DNA of 5,894 bases, taken from Pseudobacteriovorax antillogorgiicola (lineage in GTDB: Bacteria; Bdellovibrionota_B; Oligoflexia; Oligoflexales; RGVZ01). Both the position numbers and the translations under genes were made by a program. Below are positions 1 through 5,786 of the stretch, in pieces (position 1 is the first letter of the stretch; each line of letters opens with the position of its first letter). The notes under the pieces are model-generated. The model was not told where the DNA came from. It was given only the letters and a program-made list of their open reading frames with translations, and did not search any database. The stretch covers positions 1 through 5,894 of the forward strand of contig CAMDGW010000155.1 of the NCBI GenBank assembly GCA_945897695.1. The letters are read 5' to 3'.

Positions 1-585
1 GCCCTTGCCAGCTTCTCCGTAATGAGGCACCTGAGGGTCTTCGTGAAAGACCTTCCCAATACCGTGGCCCACGAAATCGCGGACCACACTAAATCCATGT
101 TTTTCAGCGTGCTCCTGAATGGCATAGCCAATGTCACCAATCCGAGCACCAACTCGAATTTGATTGATTCCGATTTCCAAGCATTCTTCGGTGACTTTCA
201 CCAGTTTTCTAGTCGCCGCAGAGATATTGGAACCTACAAAAAATGTCTTCGAAGCATCGCCATGGTAGCCGTCCAGAATGGGAGTCACATCAACATTGAT
301 AATGTCTCCATCTCTCAAAATCTGCTTTGAATTTGGAATGCCATGGCAAACCACTTCATTAACTGACGTACAGATACTTTTTGGATATCCCCGGTAATTT
401 AAGGGAGCGCAAATAGCACCTCGGCTCACCGTAAAATCGTGGCAAATATCATTCAACTCAAGAGTCGAAACACCCGGCTGAATATGTTTTTCAATCATAG
501 TAAGCGTTTCGGCCGCTAAACGGCCGGCAGCTCGCATCAAATCAATTTCATGTTCGGATTTTAAAACAATCACAGAGACAATCAT
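1..585 (-). CDS. map: Type I methionine aminopeptidase, N-terminal 195 codons (3' end beyond window)
   Basis: Removes the initiator methionine from nascent cytosolic proteins, using a dinuclear metal centre in the pita-bread fold. The visible 195 residues read as this family throughout. They contain the substrate-side histidine in NEVVCHGIP (His81), the metal ligands Asp99 (INVDVT) and Asp110 (HGDASKTF), His174 in FVGHGIG and His181 in VFHEDPQVPHYG. Spacing agrees with E. coli His79, Asp97, Asp108, His171 and His178. The two C-terminal glutamate ligands lie off the left edge, so completeness cannot be judged. The ATG at 583-585 is chosen because an in-frame TAG sits 18 nt upstream (604-606), leaving no longer start. 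Only a weak purine run (AGAAGAA) precedes it. The gene starts 41 nt after the stop of the binding-protein gene on the same strand, so co-transcription is possible. Family identity is very secure. Confidence 0.97.
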   Translation of the reverse strand, partial: MIVSVIVLKSEHEIDLMRAAGRLAAETLTMIEKHIQPGVSTLELNDICHDFTVSRGAICAPLNYRGYPKSICTSVNEVVCHGIPNSKQILRDGDIINVDVTPILDGYHGDASKTFFVGSNISAATRKLVKVTEECLEIGINQIRVGARIGDIGYAIQEHAEKHGFSVVRDFVGHGIGKVFHEDPQVPHYGEAGKG

Positions 586-626
586 TTCTTCTGGAGCTTC
601 GCCCTAACTCGGGGCAGAGTCTCATT

Positions 627-2147
627 TTAATCTACAGCCAAACGGCGGAACCAGTCTGCATCTCGCGAATTAATCTTCTTAGGAAGCGTTAATCCTTTTG
701 CATCTACGCAGTACTGATGAGCCATTACCACCGTCCAGGGCTCAACCTCAAACCATCTTTCATGAACCTTACGTAGCAGCCCAAAATCAGCGTCATCATG
801 GGTGAGCGACAATGCGTATGAGTCAAGCAGATCGTCGAGTTTCTTATCACCCTGATACTCAAAAGGGAAGGTCAGACCATTCTTTCCGCCAGTCTTAATC
901 GCAGAAGAGTGCGCCACAGACCTTAAGTCCTGAGACAACATTGGAATAAAAATTCCTGCCATGGCAGCATCAAATTTCTGATTTTTATCCGAAATATCCT
1001 CAAAGTGGGTCTCAATTCCCAGGGACGCAAAAGAATCGCTGATTATCTTCTCCACAAGATCCTGGCGACCACTCATGCGGGCAATTTGAATAGAAACAGG
1101 CTTATCCGCAGTTTTTGAGCGCGGAAGTCCAATGTGACCCTGCTTATAGCCAGCTTGCTCGAATATTTGTGAAGCGGCTTCAAGATTGTAAGGGCGAATC
1201 AACGTTTTAGAATTGTATCCCGGGTGTGAGCGCAAAATAGGCGCCGAAACTAGTGAACCAATGTCGCCAGCTGCAGTCCTAAGAATCTCGCCCCTAGGTG
1301 TTGTCATGGTTAAGCCTTGTCGCAAAAGGGCCGACGACGACAGCGGTGAAGAAGGGTTCCAAATCAAAGTAGTAAACAGAGGAATGTCGATTCGAGTCGA
1401 ACAGGACTTAGTTTCAATGGTTGTGGCAAAAGCCTTAGAAGCCTGGTTTGCCATCGAAAACCTAATGCTTGAGGAATTAACCCCATGAGCCGTACTCGAA
1501 GAAAACACGCGAATTTTGTCATACTTCGCCGTGTATCCCCTATTCAACGTAAGATCCACACCATCTGCGTTAAAATTTATTGAGTATAGCCCAGCGCACT
1601 CAAAACTATCATCAGGTGTTGGTCTCATCAAGCTAATGCCAGATAAAACATAAGGCCCGAAAGTGGGTGTCTTGGGGAAATCAATTTTCACGGTTAGAGG
1701 GCCGACGGTAGAATAGTCAACGTCAGCAGGAAATGTGGAGCCAAGCTTTTCTGTCACTGCTTGCGGAAGGGCCGATTTCAGCCAGTTGGAAAGAGATGTT
1801 GAGTCAATTGGAAAGCCTGTCCACCAGCGCAGACCAGGCCGAAGAGTAAGTGTCCAACGCTCTCCGTTCCCAAACTTCTCCACAATTGGATTTACTTTAA
1901 GCAGAAGAGAGTCATTTTTTAATCGGTCGCCTTCAAGTCTGAGAATTGCAGGGCAAGCTAAGCGCCCCATGATGGGATCGTCGCCAAGCCAGGTTGGCGG
2001 TTCTTTCTTCGCTTTGACTTGGGCCGACGGGCCCCAGCCAATAACATCAAGAGAGGCTGCGATTGTTGCCGTGGATACCGAAAGCACTACTACGACGCCG
2101 ATTGATTTTGCGAGGGACCGGGACAAAAGAATCATATTTTTACCCAT
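627..2147 (-). CDS. Family 5 extracellular solute-binding protein (peptide/nickel-type ABC transporter component), orphan
   Basis: Probable periplasmic ligand-binding protein of the SBP_bac_5 (DppA/OppA/NikA) family; 506 aa is a normal length. Residues 1-31 form a Sec signal peptide: basic start, hydrophobic core near 16-24 (IGVVVVLSV), and small residues at 25-32 suited to signal peptidase I. There is no lipobox cysteine. Family-like blocks follow in order: an LTLRPGLRWWTGFPIDS segment, which matches the usual 'F.LR.g.kwhdG.p' block; LLRQGLTMTTPRGEIL, the usual 'vRqAl..a.dr..i'; YNLEAASQIFEQAGY, the usual 'yd...A..lL.eAGy'; and a late LGIETHFEDIS block followed by KFDAAMAGI. No permease or ATPase gene is visible nearby, so the ligand is unknown and the protein may serve a distant transporter or act as a sensor. 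The start is uncertain: neither the ATG at 2147 nor the in-frame ATG at 2135 has a good Shine-Dalgarno. Both keep the signal peptide. Confidence 0.85.
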   Translation of the reverse strand: MGKNMILLSRSLAKSIGVVVVLSVSTATIAASLDVIGWGPSAQVKAKKEPPTWLGDDPIMGRLACPAILRLEGDRLKNDSLLLKVNPIVEKFGNGERWTLTLRPGLRWWTGFPIDSTSLSNWLKSALPQAVTEKLGSTFPADVDYSTVGPLTVKIDFPKTPTFGPYVLSGISLMRPTPDDSFECAGLYSINFNADGVDLTLNRGYTAKYDKIRVFSSSTAHGVNSSSIRFSMANQASKAFATTIETKSCSTRIDIPLFTTLIWNPSSPLSSSALLRQGLTMTTPRGEILRTAAGDIGSLVSAPILRSHPGYNSKTLIRPYNLEAASQIFEQAGYKQGHIGLPRSKTADKPVSIQIARMSGRQDLVEKIISDSFASLGIETHFEDISDKNQKFDAAMAGIFIPMLSQDLRSVAHSSAIKTGGKNGLTFPFEYQGDKKLDDLLDSYALSLTHDDADFGLLRKVHERWFEVEPWTVVMAHQYCVDAKGLTLPKKINSRDADWFRRLAVD

Positions 2148-2228
2148 CGTTAGTAGAATTTGAGTAAGGTTTATCTTACCATTACTTTATGCGATTTTAC
2201 AGGCTAACCAACCCTAATTTAAGCCCGA
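2148..2228. promoter_or_regulatory. Divergent intergenic region between binding-protein and FAD oxidoreductase genes
   Basis: This 81-nt spacer must hold the promoters for both outward-facing genes. On the minus strand, TGGTAAGAT (2173-2181) resembles an extended -10 element, and a second -10-like TAAAAT lies at 2194-2199; neither has a convincing -35 box. No clear promoter or Shine-Dalgarno was seen for the plus-strand gene, whose ATG follows TTTAAGCCCGA directly. The assignment rests on gene orientation more than on motif quality. Confidence 0.4.
2164..2179. repeat. Short inverted repeat (possible operator) in the divergent spacer
   Basis: GTAAG (2164-2168) and CTTAC (2175-2179) are perfect inverted arms around a 6-nt spacer, giving a 16-bp dyad. 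It overlaps the minus-strand -10 candidate TGGTAAGAT. The placement would suit a dimeric repressor site, but 5-bp arms can arise by chance and no regulator gene is adjacent. Confidence 0.25.
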
Positions 2229-3368
2229 ATGCGATCATTTGACGTCATCATTATTGGTCGAGGAATGACAGGCTTAAGCACAGCCCGCCATTTAAAAAGC
2301 TACGGCATCGAATCCGTTTGTATTATTGGTCCAAATCGGGATTTTACCAATTGCTCCTCATTAAACGCCGGATATGCGTCCTGCTCACTTCATGACAATA
2401 TTTCCCGCATTGTTCATGGCCACGGCGACGAGGCTGCATCGGAACTATTAGGCCTAATTCGTAGGGGTTTTAGTGGGCTTATGACAGAAGCCTCACGCTT
2501 TGATACCCCAGTGACTGAAGGTCAGGTCTTCCGACTGACGGAGTCAGCCATGGAAGAAAGGGAAATGCTAGTAGCCACGTCATGGCTCTCGGCTCACGGC
2601 TTTCCAGCCGCAACTAACAAAACAAGGACTTCCTCCCGAACCCTTACCTTCCAGTCGGATGGCGCAGCTTCCGCGTCGATTGACGTTAGACACTTGATGG
2701 ACCACATGGAGTCCGACGTCGAATTTACGATTCGTAGTGATAAGGTTGTAGGTGTCACGCCCCACCCAGGACACATTGAGGTCCGAACTCAGACAGGAGG
2801 CAAAATTCTGTCGCAAATAGTGGTAGTTGCTGGCCACGTAGGAATTAAAGCACTGATTCCAAAACTTGAATCCTGCTTAGTCAATCACGCCGATCAATGG
2901 GCGGAGTTTGAATTCCGAGGAAAACATCCCGCCCTTACACCAGGCAGTCTTGTGTTTGCCGATTTCGGCCAGTACTGGCTATCCGTAACTTCCAATCAAA
3001 AGATTCGCGCTGGAGGAGCTCGCTACCTAAGAAAATGGGCTGGGGTTGAAGCCGATCACGCTTGGCTCGAGGAAAGGATTACCGACAGCATCCGCAATAG
3101 AATTGCGGATCTTTTTGGAGTTGAGCTTTCTGCCGCAAGCCAACAACATGCTGTGCTTGATTTACGTGCCTGCGATGAAATTCCTATTATTGGGCCGATG
3201 TTTGATGACTCGCGAGTTCTCGTGTCTGGGGGCTACATGGGATCAGGACTGACACTTGGCTATGCGGCAGGTGCGGGGCTTGCTGACTTTATCGGAAAAG
3301 GAACATCCAAATCCGTACCTGAAATATTCCACCCCAAAAGGTTAAGGAGTCTCCCAAACGTCCCCTAA
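2229..3368 (+). CDS. DAO-family FAD-dependent oxidoreductase
   Basis: Predicted cytosolic flavoprotein of the D-amino-acid oxidase / glycine oxidase / GlpD-like group (DAO, PF01266 type), 379 aa. The start is well placed: the Rossmann strand begins at residue 4 (FDVIIIGRGMTG), with the dinucleotide-binding glycines at Gly10, Gly12 and Gly15. An internal strand IVVVAGHVGI matches the family's second FAD-contacting segment. The C-terminus carries the classic blocks DEIPIIGPM (316-324) and LVSGGYMGSGLTLGYAAGAGLADFI (331-355), the usual closing FAD-binding part of DAO enzymes. The substrate cannot be read from sequence; amine, amino acid or hydroxy acid oxidation are all possible. Oddity: the acidic residue normally ending the second beta strand and holding the FAD ribose appears to be Gly34 (SVCIIGP). 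The gene has no clear Shine-Dalgarno. Its last 27 nt overlap the convergent ferredoxin gene. Confidence 0.88.
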   Translation: MRSFDVIIIGRGMTGLSTARHLKSYGIESVCIIGPNRDFTNCSSLNAGYASCSLHDNISRIVHGHGDEAASELLGLIRRGFSGLMTEASRFDTPVTEGQVFRLTESAMEEREMLVATSWLSAHGFPAATNKTRTSSRTLTFQSDGAASASIDVRHLMDHMESDVEFTIRSDKVVGVTPHPGHIEVRTQTGGKILSQIVVVAGHVGIKALIPKLESCLVNHADQWAEFEFRGKHPALTPGSLVFADFGQYWLSVTSNQKIRAGGARYLRKWAGVEADHAWLEERITDSIRNRIADLFGVELSAASQQHAVLDLRACDEIPIIGPMFDDSRVLVSGGYMGSGLTLGYAAGAGLADFIGKGTSKSVPEIFHPKRLRSLPNVP

Positions 3369-3740
3369 AGATCCTGAAGCTGGATGCAGGGCATGTTCTG
3401 TGATCTTGAATTCCTCTACAATCTCTCCGCCGATCAGATGTTGATCAACAATTTTTTTGCACGCATCTACCGTCACATTTTTGTACCAAACGCCCTCCGG
3501 ATAAACCAGAGCCACAGGGCCTTCACGGCAAATTCTTAGACAGCCAACCTTGGTTCGATAGATACCAGCTTCGACAGCATCGTCAGCGCGTACCCTCTCT
3601 TTTAAAAACTCCCAAGTTTTCAATCCAGATTCAGAGGAGCAACATTTTTCGCCGGCGCATAAAAAAATATGCCGTTTGATCTGATCTATTTTAAGTCGTG
3701 CGACAGCCTTCTGTAGGTCGGTAGAATCATTATTCGACAC
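3342..3740 (-). CDS. Thioredoxin-like [2Fe-2S] ferredoxin
   Basis: Small electron carrier of the thioredoxin-fold [2Fe-2S] family (Shethna/Aquifex-type ferredoxin; NuoE/HoxE C-terminal domain), 132 aa. Four cysteines have the expected layout: Cys28-X4-Cys33 in LCAGEKCC, then Cys67-X3-Cys71 in VGCLRICREGP. The NuoE-like CX4C...CX3C spacing, the GP after the second pair and the following VYPEGVWYKNVT strand support the call. Cys34 and Cys94 are extra. About 20 N-terminal and 25 C-terminal residues lie outside the core. The start is a GTG at 3738-3740 with an excellent Shine-Dalgarno 8 nt upstream. The gene overlaps the preceding frame by 11 nt, pointing to translational coupling as last gene of a three-gene operon, and overlaps the convergent FAD gene by 27 nt. 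The redox partner is unknown; the neighbouring flavoprotein is only a guess. Confidence 0.9.
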   Translation of the reverse strand: MSNNDSTDLQKAVARLKIDQIKRHIFLCAGEKCCSSESGLKTWEFLKERVRADDAVEAGIYRTKVGCLRICREGPVALVYPEGVWYKNVTVDACKKIVDQHLIGGEIVEEFKITEHALHPASGSLGDVWETP

Positions 3741-4032
3741 TTACTATTCCTCCCGTAAGCTTATTACGCTCCAAAAGTCGCTTCTCAATAGAATTACTGA
3801 CTGATGACAGTGAAAATACTTTCTTTCCAGCCTGCCGGGACCGTTCAATTCGTGCGGGTAGTACGTCATCCAGAAGAAGAAGTAGCTCATCGGCGGAACC
3901 GCTTAACACGAGCCATTTATCAACACGTGCGTAGTCCTCGTGAGATAGAAAGTGTCCGTGCCCCAAAAGCTCAATCACATACTGAGCAACAAGCCCCTTA
4001 TCGGACAAACTTTTTGGATCAATCATCGTCAC
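3730..4032 (-). CDS. Small helical protein of unknown function (100 aa)
   Basis: I do not recognise this protein. It has no cysteine, no signal peptide and no membrane segment, so it is probably cytosolic. Sequence character suggests an all-helical fold: helices near 11-23 (with LVAQYVIELLG), 30-43 (SHEDYARVDKWLVL), a leucine-rich stretch at 46-67 containing ELLLLLDDVLP, and 76-90. It could be an adaptor or a small DNA-binding module, but no motif settles this. The GTG start at 4030-4032 overlaps the TGA of the preceding gene by 4 nt (GTGA), typical of coupled translation; AAAGGA lies 12 nt upstream. An ATG two codons in (4024-4026) is an alternative. Its end overlaps the ferredoxin start by 11 nt. 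Being packed between two co-oriented coding frames strongly supports that it is real. Confidence 0.78.
   Translation of the reverse strand: MTMIDPKSLSDKGLVAQYVIELLGHGHFLSHEDYARVDKWLVLSGSADELLLLLDDVLPARIERSRQAGKKVFSLSSVSNSIEKRLLERNKLTGGIVSVE
3749..3754 (-). promoter_or_regulatory. Strong ribosome binding site of the ferredoxin gene
   Basis: GGGAGG on the minus strand lies 8 nt before the GTG start. It is inside the 3' end of the upstream 100-aa frame, and it decides the ferredoxin start in the absence of an ATG. Confidence 0.75.
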
Positions 4033-4562
4033 GGTTTACTTGAGTCCTTTAAAAACTGTTCCATCAAAATCTCCATGTCAGCAACTTTGGAATTAAGCAG
4101 CTTCATTGCTTCGCCCATTCGGCGAATTTCATGTAAGTGATCGTGGATCCTTAAAAAATTTGCCACACGAACTGTTAAACTGGAGACTTGTCCAGGCTCG
4201 ACAATATCAAAATACCAGTTGCCTTCAACAGCCCATCGTAAAAGCTCTGATTGAACGACCGAGGAAATATCGCCGAAAATGATCGTTGGGGCGGGAATGC
4301 CATGAGCCCTGGGAATTCGAGGACTTATACTTTTTAGCCATGAGGGATAGTGTTCATCTTCCAAGCCTTCAGCTGAAATAAAGAGCACATCCACTGGCTT
4401 AATGGCCGGATCATCAAGAGATCGAACCTCAACCATTTCAAGTTTTAACAGAAGCTTAAGCTTTTGCTCGATGACGGCTGACGCGGAACTGACAAAACCA
4501 GGTGTCGCATTCCAGTGGCACACCCTCATCCGTCGATCATCAAATAAATCTTTTGTGGTCAA
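4029..4562 (-). CDS. Degenerate receiver-like protein with C-terminal coiled coil
   Basis: No named family is recognised with certainty; the pattern suggests a response-regulator receiver-like fold (177 aa, cytosolic). Candidate strands are RVCHWN (13-18), VDVLFIS (57-63), PTIIFGD (92-98) and WYFDIVEP (116-123), followed by a helix like the last receiver helix. Catalytic residues appear lost: the end of the third strand, where the phosphorylated Asp would sit, is Ser63, the acidic pair after the first strand is Asn18-Ala19, and the usual Lys-Pro of strand five is Glu122-Pro123. Residues 146-170 form a four-heptad coiled coil with core positions I146, M149, M153, L156, V160, M163, M167 and F170, so the protein probably dimerises. 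The start is TTG at 4560-4562, chosen because GAGGAG lies 5 nt upstream; ATG Met12 has no such site. It is first gene of the operon ending in the ferredoxin. Confidence 0.75.
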   Translation of the reverse strand: MTTKDLFDDRRMRVCHWNATPGFVSSASAVIEQKLKLLLKLEMVEVRSLDDPAIKPVDVLFISAEGLEDEHYPSWLKSISPRIPRAHGIPAPTIIFGDISSVVQSELLRWAVEGNWYFDIVEPGQVSSLTVRVANFLRIHDHLHEIRRMGEAMKLLNSKVADMEILMEQFLKDSSKP

Positions 4563-4567
4563 AGAAA

Positions 4568-4573
4568 CTCCTC
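4568..4573 (-). promoter_or_regulatory. Ribosome binding site deciding the TTG start of the receiver-like gene
   Basis: GAGGAG on the minus strand ends 5 nt before TTG at 4562. No comparable sequence precedes the downstream in-frame ATG (codon 12), so TTG is preferred. Confidence 0.65.
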
Positions 4574-4602
4574 AGGACGCGAGAGCAACATACAACGTCT
4601 CA

Positions 4603-4611
4603 TGTTACAAT
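4603..4611 (+). promoter_or_regulatory. Candidate extended -10 promoter element for the GHMP kinase gene
   Basis: TGTTACAAT fits the TGnTATAAT extended -10 pattern, with five of six core matches. It would put the transcription start near 4618, about 25 nt before the kinase ATG. The -35 region (around 4583-4588) is poor, as is common with extended -10 promoters. Confidence 0.4.
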
Positions 4612-4618
4612 TTTACCA
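4610..4618 (-). promoter_or_regulatory. Candidate extended -10 promoter element for the receiver-like/ferredoxin operon
   Basis: Read on the minus strand this is TGGTAAAAT, an extended -10 with five of six core matches. Transcription would start near 4603, about 40 nt before the TTG start. No good -35 box is seen. It shares two base pairs with the opposing plus-strand -10 candidate, so the two promoters may compete or act as one bidirectional promoter. Confidence 0.38.
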
Positions 4619-4642
4619 CACAAAAACTCGGGGACTTACACC

Positions 4643-5668
4643 ATGTTCAAAATCACTGCCATTGCACCAACCAGAGTTGATCTCGCAGGCGGGACTATCG
4701 ATCTTTGGCCGATTCATAACCTGCTCGAGCGAAAAGCTACCGTCAATGTTGCGGTGAGCCTCGAGGCCACCGTCGAAGTAACGCCGTCCAGTGACGGTCT
4801 ATTCCACTTTGAAAGTGTCGACCAAAATCTCTCTGATAGAGGCACCTATGACTCCATGATCCGCTCGCCAAAGTTGAACCTATTTTCGCTTCTTCTTAGC
4901 GCTTTCTGGAGTAAAAACCTTCCTGCAATAAAAATAAAAACCCACGCCAAATCACCGGCTGGCGCAGGCTTGGGTGGATCAAGCTGTCTTTCTGTAGCTT
5001 TTGCCAGAGCGGTCGCTGAGGCTAGACAGAAATTCGAACCCTCTTACAAAGTACCAGATGAATTTGGCATCGTTCGAACAGCTCAAGATGTGGAGTCACG
5101 CGTTATTCATGCGCCAACCGGCGTCCAAGATTACTGGGGGGGCATACGTGGCGGCATCAACATCATTGAATTTCCGTTTGGACGCACTGAAATTACAACA
5201 CTCCCAGGATCTAGTTGGGAAGATCAGGATTTTAAGCTCATTTGCTGCTATAGCGGGAAATCGCGAGCCAGCGCCATAAATAACTGGGAAATTTTCAAAC
5301 GTATTTTTGATGGCGACAAAGGACTTCTAGAGAAAATTGCAGCCATTGGCCATGAAGCCGCCGATTGCGCGGAGGCAGTGTCCCAGCAGAATTGGAAGGA
5401 CACCATCAAAGCGTCTCAACGTGAGTGGCGCCTCAGAACTGATCTTTGGCCAAATATTGAAACCATTGAAACAAGAAAAATTGATGCGGCCGCAAAAGCG
5501 GAAGGTGCCATTTTCACTCGTGTTTGTGGAGCAGGCGGGGGTGGTGTCATGGGTATTTTCTGTCCCATTGATCGCACTGAACAGGTGTCGAAAGCAATGA
5601 CTGCCGCCGGCGGACAGGTGATGGATGTCGTGGTTGGAGGTCCAGGTCTAACGGTAAACATTATTTAA
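4643..5668 (+). CDS. GHMP-family sugar kinase, HddA/galactokinase-like
   Basis: Cytosolic ATP-dependent small-molecule kinase of the GHMP superfamily (341 aa, normal length). The N-terminal substrate motif APTRVDLAGGTIDL (8-21) matches the 'R...AGG.tD' block of heptose-phosphate-kinase-like members. The ATP-binding motif SPAGAGLGGSSC spans 104-115, PTGVQDYWGGIRGGINIIEF (158-177) matches the HddA-like 'G.QD......GG.N.i.F' block, and the glycine-rich motif 3 CGAGGGGVMG lies at 295-304. HddA proper phosphorylates D-glycero-D-manno-heptose 7-phosphate for heptose-nucleotide synthesis; here the substrate is open, and fucose- or galactose-type sugars are alternatives. No other sugar-nucleotide gene is visible. 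The ATG at 4643 is chosen because the conserved motif starts at once and GGGGA lies 8 nt upstream. A longer frame from 4502 would run into the divergent gene. Confidence is high in the superfamily, lower in the subgroup. Confidence 0.9.
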   Translation: MFKITAIAPTRVDLAGGTIDLWPIHNLLERKATVNVAVSLEATVEVTPSSDGLFHFESVDQNLSDRGTYDSMIRSPKLNLFSLLLSAFWSKNLPAIKIKTHAKSPAGAGLGGSSCLSVAFARAVAEARQKFEPSYKVPDEFGIVRTAQDVESRVIHAPTGVQDYWGGIRGGINIIEFPFGRTEITTLPGSSWEDQDFKLICCYSGKSRASAINNWEIFKRIFDGDKGLLEKIAAIGHEAADCAEAVSQQNWKDTIKASQREWRLRTDLWPNIETIETRKIDAAAKAEGAIFTRVCGAGGGGVMGIFCPIDRTEQVSKAMTAAGGQVMDVVVGGPGLTVNII

Positions 5669-5718
5669 TCATCTGTTATTGGACAACTTTTTAAACATTT
5701 GTGCATTAAGCCAATGAT

Positions 5719-5740
5719 CGACGCTTTACAAACGGCGTCG
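5719..5740. repeat. GC-rich inverted repeat upstream of trxA
   Basis: CGACGC (5719-5724) and GCGTCG (5735-5740) are perfect 6-bp inverted arms around a 10-nt loop that contains the candidate -35 box of trxA. No T-run follows, so a terminator for the kinase gene is unlikely. An operator or a chance hairpin are the remaining options. Confidence 0.35.
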
Positions 5741-5753
5741 TCTTGGATTGAAT
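5725..5753 (+). promoter_or_regulatory. Candidate sigma70-type promoter of trxA
   Basis: TTTACA (5725-5730, five of six matches to the -35 consensus) is separated by exactly 17 nt from TTGAAT (5748-5753, four of six matches to the -10 consensus). Transcription would start near 5760 and give a leader of about 27 nt. The 118-nt gap after the kinase gene leaves room for an independent thioredoxin promoter. Confidence 0.5.
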
Positions 5754-5786
5754 AAGCTTTCAAGGTTCTAATTGGGAGAAAACAAC

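Noticed and set aside
22..330. Plus-strand open frame of 102 aa
   Set aside because: Lies entirely antisense to map, whose conserved metal ligands fix the coding strand.
601..615. GCCC-N7-GGGC hairpin between the binding-protein gene and map
   Set aside because: Only a 4-bp stem with no T-run on either side; too weak to call a terminator.
1213..2163. Two plus-strand open frames (91 and 142 aa)
   Set aside because: Both are antisense to the binding-protein gene and show no family resemblance; shadows of the real frame.
2580..3252. Open frames on either strand inside the FAD oxidoreductase gene
   Set aside because: They lie within a gene with clear DAO motifs and have no recognisable content or ribosome binding site.
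4502..4642. Upstream in-frame extension of the GHMP kinase by 47 residues
   Set aside because: It would overlap the divergent receiver-like gene. The extension has no family similarity, and the conserved motif starts right after the ATG at 4643.
5416..5661. Minus-strand open frame of 81 aa in the kinase 3' end
   Set aside because: Antisense to the conserved third GHMP motif; its proline-rich translation is the complement of glycine codons.
5678..5715. ATTGG...CCAAT arms after the kinase stop as a possible terminator
   Set aside because: The loop is 28 nt and no T-run follows; not a credible intrinsic terminator.
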